Of a stretch of 64,000 bases of DNA, positions 9,290 to 20,774 are shown piece after piece. Below the pieces are notes generated by a model that was not told where the DNA came from, made no database searches, and saw only the letters and a program-made list of their open reading frames with translations. A program made the position numbers and the translations under genes. How positions within the stretch are numbered: position 1 is the first letter of the stretch; each line of letters begins with the position of its first letter. This stretch comes from Ascarosepion bandense (Eukaryota > Mollusca > Cephalopoda > Sepiida > Sepiidae): the NCBI GenBank assembly GCA_037127315.1, contig JBBBDQ010001613.1, positions 62,001 through 126,000 on the forward strand. Direction: 5' to 3'.

Positions 9290-11093
9290 CTGCCGTTCCT
9301 CTCAGGGTTCTTGACAGGCACCAAAGGGTAATCTGTAATGTGATCGGTCACGACCTGGCAGCTCGACTTCAGCCACTTTCTCGCCGGCGGTATGTGACTT
9401 CTCTGTCTATTCTACAGATATTCGACGAACTTAAGTCACTGGTGCACCCCGCAACAAGAATTTACTCGAGCAACGAGACTGGCAACAAAGGGTATCTGTA
9501 ATGTGATCGGTCACGACTCCGCAGCTCGACTTCAGCCACTTTCTCGCCGGCGGTATGTGACTTCCCTCTGTCTATTCTACAGATATTCTCCGACGAACTT
9601 TCTAAGTCACTGGTGCACCCCGCAACAAGAATTTACTCGAGCAACGAGACTGGCAACAACAAAGGGTAATCTGTAATGTGATCGGTCACGACCTGGCAGC
9701 CTCGACTTCAGCCACTTTCTCGCCGGCGGTATGTGACTTCCCTCTGTCTATTCTACAGATATTCTCCGACGAACTTAAGTCACTGGTGCACCCCGCAACA
9801 AGAATTTACCGAGCAACGAGACTGGCAACAACAAAGGGTAATCTGTAATGTGACCGGTCACGACCTGGCAGCTCGACTTCAGCCACTTTCTCGCCGGCGG
9901 TATGTGACTTCCCTCTGTCTATTCTACAGATATTCTCCGACGAACTTAAGTCACTGGTGCAATTCCCGCAACAAGAATTTACTCGAGCAACGAGACTGGC
10001 AACAACAAAGGGTAATCTGTAATGTGATCGGTCACGACCTGGCAGCTCGACTTCAGCCACTTTCGCCGGCGGTATGTGACTTCCTCTGTCTATTCTACAG
10101 ATATTCTCCGACGAACTTAAGTCACTGGTGCACTCGCAACAAGAATTTACTCGAGCAACGAGACTGGCAACAACAAAGGGTAATCTGTAATGTGATCGGT
10201 CACGACCTGGCAGCCTGACTTCAGCCACTTTCTCGCCGGCGGTATGTGACTTCCCTCTGTCTATTCTACAGATATTCTCCGACGAACTAAGTCACTGGTG
10301 CACCCCGCAACAAGAATTTACTCGAGCAACGAGACTGGCAACAAAGGGTAATCTGTAATGTGATCGGTCACGACTCCAAGCAGCTCGACTTCAGCCACTT
10401 TCTCGCCGGCGGTATGTGACTTCCCTCTGTCTATTCTACAGATATTCTCCGACGAACTTAAGTCACTGGTGCACCCCGCAACAAGAATTTACTCGAGCAA
10501 CGAGACTGGCAACAACAAAAGGGGTAATCTGTAATGTGATCGGTCACGACCTGGCAGCTCGACTTCAGCCACTTTCTCGCCGGCGGTATGTGACTTCCCT
10601 CTGTCTATTCTACAGATATTCTCCGACGAACTTAAGTCACTGGTGCACCCCGCAACAAGAATTTACTCGAGCAACGAGACTGGCAACAACGTCCCACTCT
10701 TTTACAGTGAAATCAACCAAATGCAGCCGCCACTTCTACACTAACAGCTTCCTTTATCGCACTTCCCGCCTGTGCAACTTCCTTCCGTATACTTGCTTCC
10801 CTGTCAATCTCTAGGAATTTAAATGCAATGTCAATTCAAATCTATAGTCCACTTGACCCCACTCCTTCTCTCGTCCTGTCCCCCATCACCACGTGTATCT
10901 TGTTCTTTTCCTTTCTCACTCTACCCTCGCAACTGGTATTCCCATCCTTTTTCTTGTCATTTCTCCGACACCCACTGTAATTGGTTGGTCTTTCTCTTTG
11001 CTCTCCTCCTGCTTAAACTTTCATTCTTCTTTATGTACCCCCTTGCGCACCAGTGGCGGTACCGCCTTGCTTGGGGTGAAACGATTAAAAAAA
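9290..11093 (+). mobile_element. Jockey/CR1-type LINE 3' fragment with internal amplification (copy 2)
   Basis: Starts at the 'gttcttgacaggcacc' block and ends with the family 3' terminus 'cttggggtgaaacgattaaa' at 11093. The tail coding block ('RTSRLCNFLPYTCFP') lies at 10750-10800, followed by a 3' UTR of about 280 bp. Between 9330 and 10690 one stretch of the coding region is repeated about eight times (listed separately). It is inserted in a 36-bp minisatellite, with array sequence on both sides. Frameshifts throughout make it non-functional. Confidence 0.9.
9330..10690 (+). repeat. 171-bp tandem repeat derived from LINE coding sequence
   Basis: The block tcgccggcggtatgtgact recurs at 9381, 9544, 9720, 9891, 10063, 10233, 10403 and 10577 (spacings 163, 176, 171, 172, 170, 170, 174). 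One unit encodes about 57 codons running from 'CNVIGHDLAARLQ' through 'SLCLFYRYS' to 'EFTRATRLAT', the same order as a single pass of the other LINE copies. Units differ mainly by 1-6 base indels. 171 is divisible by three, so the ancestral unit kept the reading frame. Confidence 0.93.
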
Positions 11094-11095
11094 TG

Positions 11096-11935
11096 CTGAA
11101 AAACGATTTGATGTGGTTAAGCGAATTGATGTGGTTCTACACCAGAATGCCGAGATATGACATCATGTGGTTCTACCCACAAGGTCTGAGAAGAGACTTC
11201 AGGTGGTTCTACACCAGAATGCCGAGATATGACATCATGTGGTTCTACCCACAAGGTCTGAGAAGAGACTTCAGGTGGTTCTACACCAGAATGCCGAGAT
11301 ATGACATCATGTGGTTCTACCCACAAGGTCTGAGAAGAGACTTCAGGTGGTTCTACACCAGAATGCCGAGATATGACATCATGTGGTTCTACCCACAAGG
11401 TCTGAGAAGAGACTTCAGGTGGTTCTACACCAGAATGCCGAGATATGACATCATGTGGTTCTACCCACAAGGTCTGAGAAGAGACTTCAGGTGGTTCTAC
11501 ACCAGAATGCCGAGATATGACATCATGTGTTTCTACCCACAAGGTCTGAGAAGAGACTTCAGGTGGTTCTACACCAGAATGCCGAGATATGACATCATGT
11601 GGTTCTACCCACAAGGTCTGAGAAGAGACTTCAGGTGGTTCTACCCATGAATGCTAGGTTCTACCTACGATTTATGAGAACAATCTTCAAGTGTTTCTAC
11701 CGACGATTACTGAAAAGTGAATTCATGGGGTACTGCTCATGAAAAGCGACTTCGTATGATTTTACCCACGCATTCTGAGAATTAACTTCGTGTGGTTCTC
11801 CCACTAGTGCCGAAATGTAACATCATGTTGCTTTCCACGCAAATGCCGAAAAGAAACTTAACTCGTTTCTATCCACGAATGCTGAAAAGTGACTTGAAGA
11901 GGTTGTGTCCAGAAATGCCGAGAACATCAAACACA
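11096..11935. repeat. 72-bp/36-bp minisatellite, right part
   Basis: From about 11130 to 11645 there are seven nearly identical 72-bp units, each a dimer of two diverged 36-bp halves (both starting gtggttctac). From 11645 to 11935 the units are single, diverged 36-mers. The period is a multiple of three, so both strands stay open. The + frame repeats a 24-residue unit with 'RWFYTRMPRYDIMWFYPQGL'. I read this as a non-coding minisatellite. Confidence 0.93.
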
Positions 11936-12084
11936 GGACACATGAAAAACGAATACGTTTCAAGAAGAAAAGTAAGTACGAGATAATTGGTTAGGAAAAG
12001 AAAGCTGCAATCTGCAGGAGCATATGAACTCGCTGGAAAAATAGCTGCCTCCTTTTATTACTCTAGAAAGTACCTAGTCCCACC

Positions 12085-12330
12085 CTACCATGCTTTATAT
12101 CTGCAAGAGTTGAATCACACCGTCTTGCTGCCATACCTATTCTCGCGTTAACCAATCTTCCCTCTCCTGCCTTGACGCAATTCAAAAGCGTCTACTCCGA
12201 CTTGCAATCGATTTATCATTTTCCCCGCCCAACCATTTTCCACAGGCCAAACGTCGTAAGCCTTTCACTATTCTATCGCCATTTCTATGACAAATGTTTT
12301 TGGAGTTATATTCCCTAGTTTCACTAGTTC
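12085..12330 (+). mobile_element. Diverged LINE C-terminal scrap
   Basis: Frames across 12170-12280 give a 'IQKRLLRLAIDLSFSPPN'-like segment and then 'SLSLFYRHFY'. This parallels the IQRR..-..SLCLFYKYF blocks of the main LINE family but belongs to a different, older lineage. Confidence 0.55.
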
Positions 12331-12523
12331 AGACAATTACGTCATGAAAGAGAATCCCGAGGGGATGCTTTCTTGAACTATCCTTCTTAACTATCAAGTT
12401 TTGGATTAACCATTTCAAACTGCATTGCTTTCTCCTCTTTACTGATGTAAGTCAGGCATAAAGTCGCAAGGATGATCAGTTAGCATTGTCTGTCATCAAT
12501 AATTTTTTTACTAATGTCTCCTC

Positions 12524-12905
12524 CAATTTTTCTTCTTTTATGTATCGTGTCACTTCAGGACGTAGGCGATCAGAGCCTTCCACACCTTCCTTTCCTATCA
12601 CTTATAGCTCTTAATACCCTTTCTCCTGTTTTCCCTTGTCTCTTTTTTCTCTATCCTCCCAGTGGGCATCAGATTCTCCAACTCTTCCTTCCTCATTACA
12701 TGTCTCGAAAACTTCGGCAGTGTTAAGTATCAGTTTTCTTCTCATGTCCATCTTTTTCAAAACCTCGTCGTTGCTAACGTGCTCCGTTCACGCTATCCTC
12801 AGCATCCTTCTGTAGAGCCACTTTTCGGCTCTACAGTCTTTCTTTCATCTTTGATGAGACTGTCCAGCATTCGCTGCCATACTGAAGGCCAGACATCACA
12901 TATCA
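12524..12905 (-). mobile_element. Non-LTR retrotransposon ORF2 C-terminal scrap
   Basis: Starts with the same ggacgtaggcgatca block as 6270-6590. On the minus strand, 12905-12780 reads as a decayed 'YGxExWT...RMLxxSW'-type segment found near the end of many LINE polyproteins. Several frameshifts. Confidence 0.6.
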
Positions 12906-14029
12906 ATAAGAATCCCAAAATGCACTCAAAGTAGGAGGTTACTGAATGATATTGTATGAATGCAAGAGGAGAAGAAGGAGAAGGAGGTAAGAAGTGCGGA
13001 TTATGAGGATATGTAGGATAAATAATTGTTGGTCTTAAACTTGAAGAGGCTAACAGAGTAGCGGTCAAGGAAACATCCCCACGGGAGGTTGCGCCATAAA
13101 ATAAGCGGTTGTTGTGAAGCTGCTGTTCGAGTTAAACTTCCTTCTTATTAGATTTGCTAAATTTACTTAAGTTTATGACAGTCTGGCACAAGGACACGAC
13201 AATGCCAGTAAAATTTGTGGAAGATTTGCGCTCGTAAAGCGTAGCGCTACGGCAGGCGCACAACATGCGCGTTTTCAGTTGAGCGTGCTTGCATGGGAGA
13301 TTCTATTTAGCGACAACCGAAAACATTTTTCACATCACCTTGTCTGCCCCCGCTTCCCCCGCTTACTTTTTGATTTTTCATTGTCTTCTGTCGGACTCCC
13401 CTATTGTCAGACCAATGGTCAGTGCACTTCACGGCCAAATTCCAACCTCCAAGATTCCCCAATCTTCTACCACACACCACACACCACACTCCGCACCCCT
13501 CCCCCAGCACCACCTTAATCACCTTTAATTCAATGTCCGGACACTGTGTCCACGCGGAGACCACTTCTTTGCGCCTTTGACCATTCAATCAACGAAATAA
13601 TGTCCATTTACAGGACACTGTCACATTGCATTCGGCTTTCCGTTCGTCTCTCTTGATGCTGTCGTAAGCATTTTCCGGTTGGAGGGTTTCTGCAAAGTAT
13701 TAACTGTCTGAAGATGACGCCAACTGAGAGACAGACATGTATGGTAGGCGCCTTTGGCTATAATGTCATGGATTACAGGTGGGTATATGGCAGCACCGAG
13801 GGGAAGTAATGTTACTGATACACTTGGATGAATGACAAAATTAATGTTATGTTTTTTGTTTTTTGTTCTTACCATTTCTTTATTGGTTGTTGCTTTTTAC
13901 CCCTCGATTTACATTTTATTCGTGTTCTTTAAATTTTTTTTTCTACGATTGTTGACCTGATGCAAGGCTTAAGAGTCACTTAAGGTAGATGGTTACTGTG
14001 TGGTGTTGTATTGGCAAAGGAACTGTTGT
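12906..14029. other. No recognisable feature
   Basis: Contains a short purine stretch (12965-12990), a GC-richer segment with a gtagcgctac palindrome near 13243, and a CA/CCA-rich run at 13470-13515. Small open frames carry no motif. Confidence 0.4.
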
Positions 14030-15155
14030 TCTTTGTTTTCTTCTCTTCGTATAGAACTTTTTCTTTTTATGGTAGTTGATTTTTCTCCTTTTTTTACTTT
14101 AGTTCTTTTTCTACTTTTTTTCATTTTCTCCTTTCTTTTAAATGTTTCTTTCTTTTTATCGTAATTGGTTTTTCTTCTTTTCTTTTTACTTTCTTTTTTC
14201 TCTCCTTTTACTTATTTCTTCTTTTTTCATTTTCTTCTTTTTTTTTATTTTCTTCTTTTTATAAAAGTTTTTCTTACTTTTATCGTAGTTGGTTTTCCTT
14301 CTTTTCTTTTTACTTTCATTCTTTTTCTTCTTTTTACATTATCTTCTTTTTTCTTTTTTCTTTTTTCATTTTCTTCTTTTTTAAAAAGTATTTTCTTTCT
14401 TTTTATCGTAGTTGGTTTTCCTTCTTTGTTTTACTTTCGTTCTTTTTCTTTCCTTTTTCATTTCCTTGTTTTAAATTTTTTCTTTCTTTTCATCGTGGTT
14501 GGATCTTTACTTCTTGTTTTCTTTAGCTCTTTTTCTTTTTTCATTTCTTCTTTATCATTTTTTCTTTTTTATTGTAGTTGGTTTTTTCTTCTTTTTTACT
14601 TTCGTTCTTTTTGTTCCTTTTTCATTTTCTTCTTTTTCATTTTTTCTTTTTTTCATTTTCTTCTTTGTTAAAGTTTTTCTGTCCTGTTATAGCATTTGGA
14701 TTTTATCTTTTCTTTATACTTTTGTTCTTTTTCTTTTTTTTTTTCATATTCTTCTTTTTCTTTTATCATTTTCTTATTTTTAAAAATGTTTTTCTTTCTT
14801 TTTATCGGAGTTGTTTTTTCTTCTTTTTTACCTTAGTTCTTTTTCTTTTGTTTTTTCATTTTCTTCTTGCAAAAGTTTTTTTCTTTTTATCGTAGTTGGT
14901 TTTTCTTCTTTTTTTACTTTACTTCTTTTTCTTTCATTTTTCATTTTTTTTTTCATTTTCTTAATTTCTAAAAGTTTTTCTTTCTTTTTATTGTAGTTGT
15001 TTTTTCTTCTTTTTAATTTAGTTCTTTTTCTTTCTTTTTTCATTTTCTTATTTTTTAAAAGGTTTTGTTTCTTTTTATTGTAGTTGTTTTTTCTTCTTTT
15101 TTACTTTAGTTCTTTTTCTTTCTTTTTTTCATTTTTGCTTTTTTATTTTCTTATT
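14030..15155. repeat. 1.1-kb polypyrimidine tandem repeat
   Basis: The + strand is almost entirely T and C. An underlying unit of roughly 100-115 bp is marked by recurring ttttatcgtagttggttttt (about 14282, 14402, 14574, 14888, 14990, 15076). The Phe-rich frames are artefacts of composition. Such asymmetric tracts can form triplex DNA. Confidence 0.88.
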
Positions 15156-15156
15156 T

Positions 15157-15529
15157 TGACCTCGGCGTCAGTCAAGAGCCAAAGATGGGAACCGAAAGAC
15201 GAAAGAACTAAAATGTAACCTTCAAATCGACCTGGAGATAAGGTCAGGTCGCACCTTGTTCTCTTTCTCTTTCTTCTTATCTCTTTAAGCAATTACTACT
15301 ACGAATATTTTGTACGAACTCTACCCTTAACTTCTTAATAATGTTTCTAATTGAACAGTAACTTCTACAACTTATGTTAGTCTTTCCCTTTGATAAATTT
15401 CTATTTTTAAAAAGCAAAATGTATATTTTATTCTTCTTACGCTATTCCACACAATTCAACATATTCCACCCTGCCGAAAACCAACCTTCTGATGATGACA
15501 AACCTTCTGATGATTATAACTCTGCAAAT
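15157..15529 (+). mobile_element. LTR fragment, first copy (Gypsy-type)
   Basis: Duplicates 15672-16050 closely, from ctcggcgtcagtcaaga through 'gataaggtcaggtcgcacc' to the 'ccaaccttctgatgatgac' block. The upstream promoter part is missing; the polypyrimidine tract abuts it. Confidence 0.75.
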
Positions 15530-15537
15530 ATCCTAGA

Positions 15538-15635
15538 AGCTCAGTGTTCTTGACAAGCTCTAAAGAAGAGTCTGTAATGTGATAGGTACTGATCTGGCGA
15601 CTCGACTGCAGCCACTTCCTCATCGTCGAAATTTG
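15538..15635 (+). mobile_element. LINE coding scrap (copy 3)
   Basis: 'gttcttgacaagctctaaag' followed by 'tctgtaatgtgataggtact' and 'ctcgactgcagccacttcct' matches the KIQRR-CNVIDTDLAxRLQ region of the main LINE. About 100 bp, lying between the two LTR copies. Confidence 0.7.
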
Positions 15636-15639
15636 GCGA

Positions 15640-16135
15640 TCCAGTGTGAAATTCGAAAGCACTATATAAAAGCCCTCGGCGTCAGTCAAGAATCACAGAT
15701 GGGAACCGAAAGACGAAAGAACTAAAATGTAACCAACTTCAAATCGACCTGGAGATAAGGTCAGGTCGCACCTTGTTCTCTTTCTCTTTCTTCTTATCTC
15801 TTTAAGCAATTACTACTACGAATATTTTGTACGAACTCTACCCTTAACTTCTTAATAATGTTTCTAATTGCACATTAACTGCTACAACTTGTGGTAGTCT
15901 TTTCCTTTAATAAATTTCTATTTGAAAATGCAAAATGTATATTTTATTTTTTCTTACGCTATTCCACACAATTCCGCATATTACAACCTGCCGAAAACCA
16001 ACCTTTTGATGATGACAAACTTTTTGACGACGATAAATTCTGGATAAAACTTGTAAGCTGTAGGGAGTTAGGTTAAGTCTGACACAAGGCCGAATCAAAG
16101 AAACATTAACCAGCTACCTACGCTACATAAAATCT
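15640..16135 (+). mobile_element. LTR fragment with TATA box, second copy (Gypsy-type)
   Basis: Contains a TATA-like ctatataaaagccctcggcg, then the transcribed LTR region shared with 15157-15529, ending near 'cattaaccagctacc'. The third copy (55133-55357) keeps the junction with a primer-binding-site-like sequence, which identifies the family as LTR-class. No internal coding region here. Confidence 0.72.
15659..15672 (+). promoter_or_regulatory. TATA box of LTR promoter
   Basis: tatataaaag lies just upstream of the start of the segment duplicated at 15157. This fits a U3/R boundary, with transcription starting about 25-30 bp downstream. Confidence 0.5.
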
Positions 16136-16164
16136 CTAATGTTTTCGACCAGAATATTCCATAC

Positions 16165-17965
16165 GGGTTCTTTTAAATTGTGGGCGACTTGATGCTTTTC
16201 TGGGCTCGCAGGTTCACCACCAACTCGACACTGGACTCGTCTGGGGTATCTCTACTTGACTTTCCACTCCGAACCAAGACCCAACTGACTGACATACTCA
16301 TTATTCCCTCGGTGGTCTCCAATATAATTTCAGAACTTCACCCGCCCCATAAAGCGAGCGGTGGCGACTGAATACCAATCACTGTTCTAAAGAAATGTGC
16401 TCCTGAACTCTCCTCTGGTCTCTCTAAACTCTATAAGTCCTGCCTCTCTGCTTCTTGCTTTCCTGCCTGCTGGAAATCCTCCTGCCTAGATATAAAAAGG
16501 CTGGAGAACCCTCTGACTCAGTTAATTACCGCCTTATCAGCCTCCTACCAATCTTTGGCAAAGTGTTCGTAGTCATTATTAACGCCAAGGTGGTACAGCA
16601 TCTGACAGACCACAAACTCTTCTCGGACAAACAGTATGGTTTGCGCTTCACCAGGTTTACTGCTGATATGATCACGACTATCACTGAGTATATATACCGG
16701 GCCCTCGACAACAACGGCGAAGCCCGAACTGTTGCCCTAGACCTCTCCAAAGTTTGGCATGCTGGCCTTCTATGCAACCCTATGCAGGGCTATGGTATAA
16801 CTGGACAATTTTTGGACCTAATCCAGTCATTCCCTTCAAATTGCACAATGAAGGTAGTATTGAACGGACTAGCCTCCCAATACTATCACACGAACGTGGG
16901 TGTCTCTCAAGGCTATATTCTAGGTTCTTCGCTTTTCCTTATCTACATTAACGATCTCTCTGATTTAATAAGATCCCAGGTAGGCATATACGCTGACGAC
17001 ACTTCGGTTTACTCTAGCCTCGATCAAAAATCTGCCGAGACTGACAAAGCAAACAACGCTGTCGAGCTTGAAAAGGACCTACAATCTGTGGTGGACTGGG
17101 GGAAAAACGGTTCGTGAATTCTAATGCTTCGAAGCTGCTATTTATTAAGCATCACAAACAATCGTTCCTACCGCCCCCAACATTAGCATGGATCAGTCTA
17201 GTCTCCCTGAAAGCAAAACTGCGCCTCCTCGGGTTAAATCTCTCAGCAGATTTCAAGTGGAATGACTATATAGAATCCATAGCTAAATCCGCTGCTAAGA
17301 AGGTCGGTTCTCTGTGCAAGACCAGGAGGTTTTTCCCGTCTGAAACAATCCTGCACATATAGAAATCTACCATCCGCCAGTGTATTGAATACTACTGTCA
17401 TTTCTGGTCAGGTGCTCCTAGGTTTCCTTGACAAAATCCAACGACTTGGCAGCTCAGATACAGTCACTTTCTCACCGACGTAATGTGGCTTACTTGTATC
17501 TCTTCTATAAATACTTTCACGGCTTCTGCTCCGATGAACTTAGCTCACTGGAGCCCCTTGTATGTGAATTTACTCGAGCCACAAGATTGGCAACCAGGTC
17601 CCACCCTTTTACAGCGAAACCAATAAATTGTAAATGCAAATTCTACTCTAGTAGCTTCTTTTCTCGCACTTCCTGCTCGTGGAATTCCCTGCCGCTTATT
17701 TGCTTTCCCGACAGCTACAATCTCCAAGAAATCAAATGTAAAATCTTTAGTCATCTCCTGTCTCACTAACTTGAATCCTCTTTCTCGTGCTACTTTCTCC
17801 GTCCACTCCACTCTCATCAATATTCTCATCCTTCTCTTATCCTCTTCCTGACTCCCCCAGTAACCTGTCACTCTTTCTCATAACATTCCTCCTATGTAAC
17901 CTCCTGCACAACAGTGGCAGTAAAATGCCTTGCTTGGGGACGACACGATTATAAAAAAAATCAAA
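16165..17965 (+). mobile_element. Jockey/CR1-type LINE, longest copy (copy 4)
   Basis: 5'-truncated. Pieces in order: a pre-RT segment near 16190-16440 ('LSKLYKSCLS'); RT fingers 'YRLISLLPIFGKV' near 16530 and 'FSDKQYG' near 16620; 'ALDLSKVWHAGLL' near 16735, missing about four residues of the usual catalytic AFDR motif; 'GVSQGYILGSSLFLIYINDL' near 16890-16955; and the YADD motif near 16990. The post-RT domain runs 17120-17770 and ends at 'HLLSH' and a stop. The 3' UTR ends 'acgacacgattataaaa' at 17965. At least three frameshifts and the damaged first catalytic motif make it dead. Confidence 0.95.
16455..17117 (+). pseudogene. Reverse transcriptase domain remnant
   Basis: The longest clean open stretch of the LINE (220 codons) covers most of the RT palm. 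YADD is intact. The first catalytic aspartate motif is deleted (SKVWH where the family has SKAFDRVWH), and 'PQGS' is changed to SQGY. It would copy LINE RNA at the target site if whole; here it is non-functional. Confidence 0.9.
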
Positions 17966-18565
17966 TACGTGACACTTGATGTATTGCAGAAGTAGGGAGA
18001 GGGTTAATGTTTTTTGAATCGGCCTTGCGTGAAACAACCAAACTTCCTACAACTTACAGGTTTTATTCAGGATTATCAGAAGCTGGATTTGTGGAAGAAT
18101 AAAAGTATACCTTTTGCATGTTTAAATATAAATTTATTAGCAGAAAAGAATTACATGAATTGGTAGAAATTAAAGGGTATCAAGAGTTCGTAGTAGTAGC
18201 TTGTGTGGATGTAAGCAGGAACGTATGTGTGTATGCAAGAGCATTATTGTTGGGTAGGGATGTCTTAAGGGATTCCGTTCGGTTATCAAGTATAACAAAA
18301 GGTAGACGGGTGAACCGTGAGAGTAAAGAGGTGAGGGTGAAAGATAGAGACGATAATAAAAACGATCGCTTGACGTTTGTCAAGGATACGTGTTGATAAC
18401 GCGCGTCTTCGTTCTCTCTGGCGACAATCAAATTTGCCCAGTCTTTTATTTCTTTCGTGGGGCTCCAAAGGGTCATTTAGGAATTCACTCCCTGATGTGA
18501 TTCTGGTCATTCCATTAGATGTCGAACAAACTTCGCGTCGGCTCGCGAAAAAAATCCGTAAAATA
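17966..18565. other. Unassigned; one 92-codon open frame
   Basis: A + strand open frame at 18118-18396 (starting MFKYKFISRKELHELVEI) has no motif I recognise, and the opposite strand is open over much the same bases. Its repeat status is unknown and I do not call it a gene. Confidence 0.35.
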
Positions 18566-18975
18566 ATTTGTTTCTGATAATTGAAGATTATTTGTATCTT
18601 GTTTTCTAGTAGCCGAAAAACATTTCGCATCAAGGTGTGAAATTTCACAAGTTTTGTTTTGAATTCGCTTTTACGTGTGTCTTAAGCAAATTTTGTAAAT
18701 TTGAGTCTTTTTTAATTTCTAACAAAATCAATGAGTCAATCAATTGAATTTTAAATCTAAATTTGTTTCTGAAAATTGAAGATTATTTGAATTTTGTTTT
18801 TCCATGTTTCCTAATTTTCTATTGAGCGAAAAACATTTCGCATCAAGGTGTGAAATTTCAGGAGTTTTGTTTGGATTCGCTTTTGCGTGTGCTAAGCAAA
18901 GTTTGTAATTTAAGTCGTTTTTTAATTTCTAACAAAACCAATGAGTCAGTGCTTAGCATTTGGATTTTAAATCTA
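18566..18975. repeat. ~200-bp tandem duplication
   Basis: Two diverged copies (about 18566-18762 and 18763-18975) share 'cgaaaaacatttcgcatcaa', 'ggtgtgaaatttca' and 'tttttaatttctaacaaaa'. Confidence 0.85.
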
Positions 18976-19204
18976 GAACTTGTTTTGTTCACTACAGTAT
19001 TTACTCAATGTAGTATGTTTGATATAAGTAATTGATTTATGACAAGAAACTCAATCTTGTACGGGTCTGTCAAACTGATGCACAATTTTTACATAGGAGG
19101 GATTAATAAGGCCCAGTGCTTTTGCTTATAAAATAAAATAAAATAAAAATAATATGAATTATCATGCCACCTAGGAGACTGCATTTTCAATACATATAAT
19201 AAAA

Positions 19205-19480
19205 GAAATTAATAATTCCACTGGGCACACATGCATTACACTCTCTCGCAGATTGATCTGTCACCTGTCGAAACTTATGCAATCCTTGCACACATCAACC
19301 AGCACATGAACAACCAAAGTACAACTACCAACATAAGACAAATACTAGTAGATGATACTAAAATACTCTACGATACTCAATGCAAGGAAAGACTCAAAAG
19401 TCCAGAAGCTGTTATTATACAAAATAAACAACGCACATTAATTAAAATACCATTTACCAGTTCAGAAGATATCTAAAAGT
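19205..19480 (+). mobile_element. Penelope-like element C-terminal remnant (copy 1)
   Basis: The open frame 19231-19476 contains NIRQILVDDTKILYDT followed by 'ERLKSPEAVIIQNKQRTLIK'. The second copy at 51720-51895 has the same order, with EAIYIKSKQPTLN. The glutamate-containing 'EA.xIxxxxPTLN' tail resembles the end of the GIY-YIG endonuclease of Penelope-like elements. The assignment is tentative; homology between the two copies is clear. Confidence 0.6.
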
Positions 19481-19486
19481 GCATAG

Positions 19487-20724
19487 TTTTTTTTTATCAT
19501 TTCACCCCAAACAATGCAGTTTTACTGCCACTGGTGCACAGTGGGTTACATAGGAGGAAAGTGGTGAGAAACAAGATGACATTGGGGATGTCAGGAAGCG
19601 GGTAAGAGAAGGATGATAAGAAGGGAGTGGATGGAGAAAAAAGCATGAAAGAGAGGATGCAAGTTAGTGAGACAGGAGATGACTATTGACTTTACATTTA
19701 AACTTCTGGAGGTTGTAGCTGTCGGGGAAGCAAGTAAGCGGAAGAGAATTCCACAGGCAGGAAGTGTGAGAAAAGAAGCTGTTGGAGTAGAATTTGCGTT
19801 TGCAATTTATTGGTTTCACAGTAAAAGGGTGGGACCTAGTTGCCAATCTTATGGCTCGAGTAAATTCACATCCAGGGGACAACAGTGAGCTAAGTTCATC
19901 GGAGCAGAAGCCGTGAAAATATTTATAGAAGAGACACAGGGAAGTCACACTGCGTTGGTGAAAAAAGTGACTGTATCTGAGCTGCCAAGTCAGGATTGAT
20001 CGCATTACAGATTCTATGTTAGATTTTGTCAAGAACCCCGAGGTGAATAGCAGAGCCACCCGACCAGATGTGGCAGCAGTATTCAATACACGGGCGGATG
20101 GTAGATTTATATATGCGCGGGATAAATTCAGACGGAAAAGAAAACTTCTTTGTCCTTCAGAGTAAACCGACCTTCTTAGCAGCGGATTTAACTATGGATT
20201 CGATATAGTCATTTCACTTGAGGTCTTCTGAGAGATTTAACCCGAAGAGAACCAGTGTTTTGCTTTCAGGGACTAGCCTGATCTATGCTAATGCGAGGGG
20301 GAACAGAAGCGATTGTCTTTGATGGTTAGCAGATAGCAGCTTTGTTTTGGAAGCATTAAAATTCACGAGCCATTTCTAACCCTAGTCTACCACAGATTGG
20401 AGGTCCTTTACAAGCTCGGCAGCGTAGCTTGCTTTGTCAGCCTCGGCAAAGAGAGTAAACCGAAGTGTAGTCAGCGCATATGCCTACCTGGGATCTTATT
20501 AAACCAGGGAGATTGTTAATGTAGATAAGGAAAAGCGTAGGACCTAGAATATAGCCTTGAGGGACACCCGCGTTCGTGTGATAGTATTGGGATTCTAGTC
20601 CGTTCAATACTATCTTCATTGTGCGATTTGAAAGGAATGACTGGATTAGGTCCAACAATTGTCCAGTTATACCATAGCCCCGCAGCTTGCGTAGAAGACA
20701 AGCATGCCAAACTCTGTTAAACGA
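19487..20724 (-). mobile_element. Jockey/CR1-type LINE, minus-strand copy (copy 5)
   Basis: Reads right to left: 'VWHACLLRKLRGYGITGQLL' at 20710-20650, then 'NAGVPQGYILGPTLFLIYIN' near 20580-20520. The YADD site is altered to CADY near 20480. The post-RT domain runs 20350-19670 and ends HLLSH; the 3' UTR ends at the ttttatcatttcacccc terminus at 19487. 5'-truncated inside the RT. Confidence 0.94.
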
Positions 20725-20774
20725 TAATGGATGTAAATATTTTTTAATAATAAAAATAAAATTAGAATTAAATT

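Noticed and set aside
11117..11614. Minus-strand 165-codon repeat frame and plus-strand 275-codon frame
   Set aside because: 72-bp minisatellite with a period divisible by three keeps both strands open; no gene context, and the plus frame starts within LINE sequence.
14165..15043. Phe-rich membrane-protein-like frames
   Set aside because: Polypyrimidine tract artefact.
18118..18396. 92-codon open frame as a gene
   Set aside because: No motif, both strands open, surrounded by repeats; support is insufficient.
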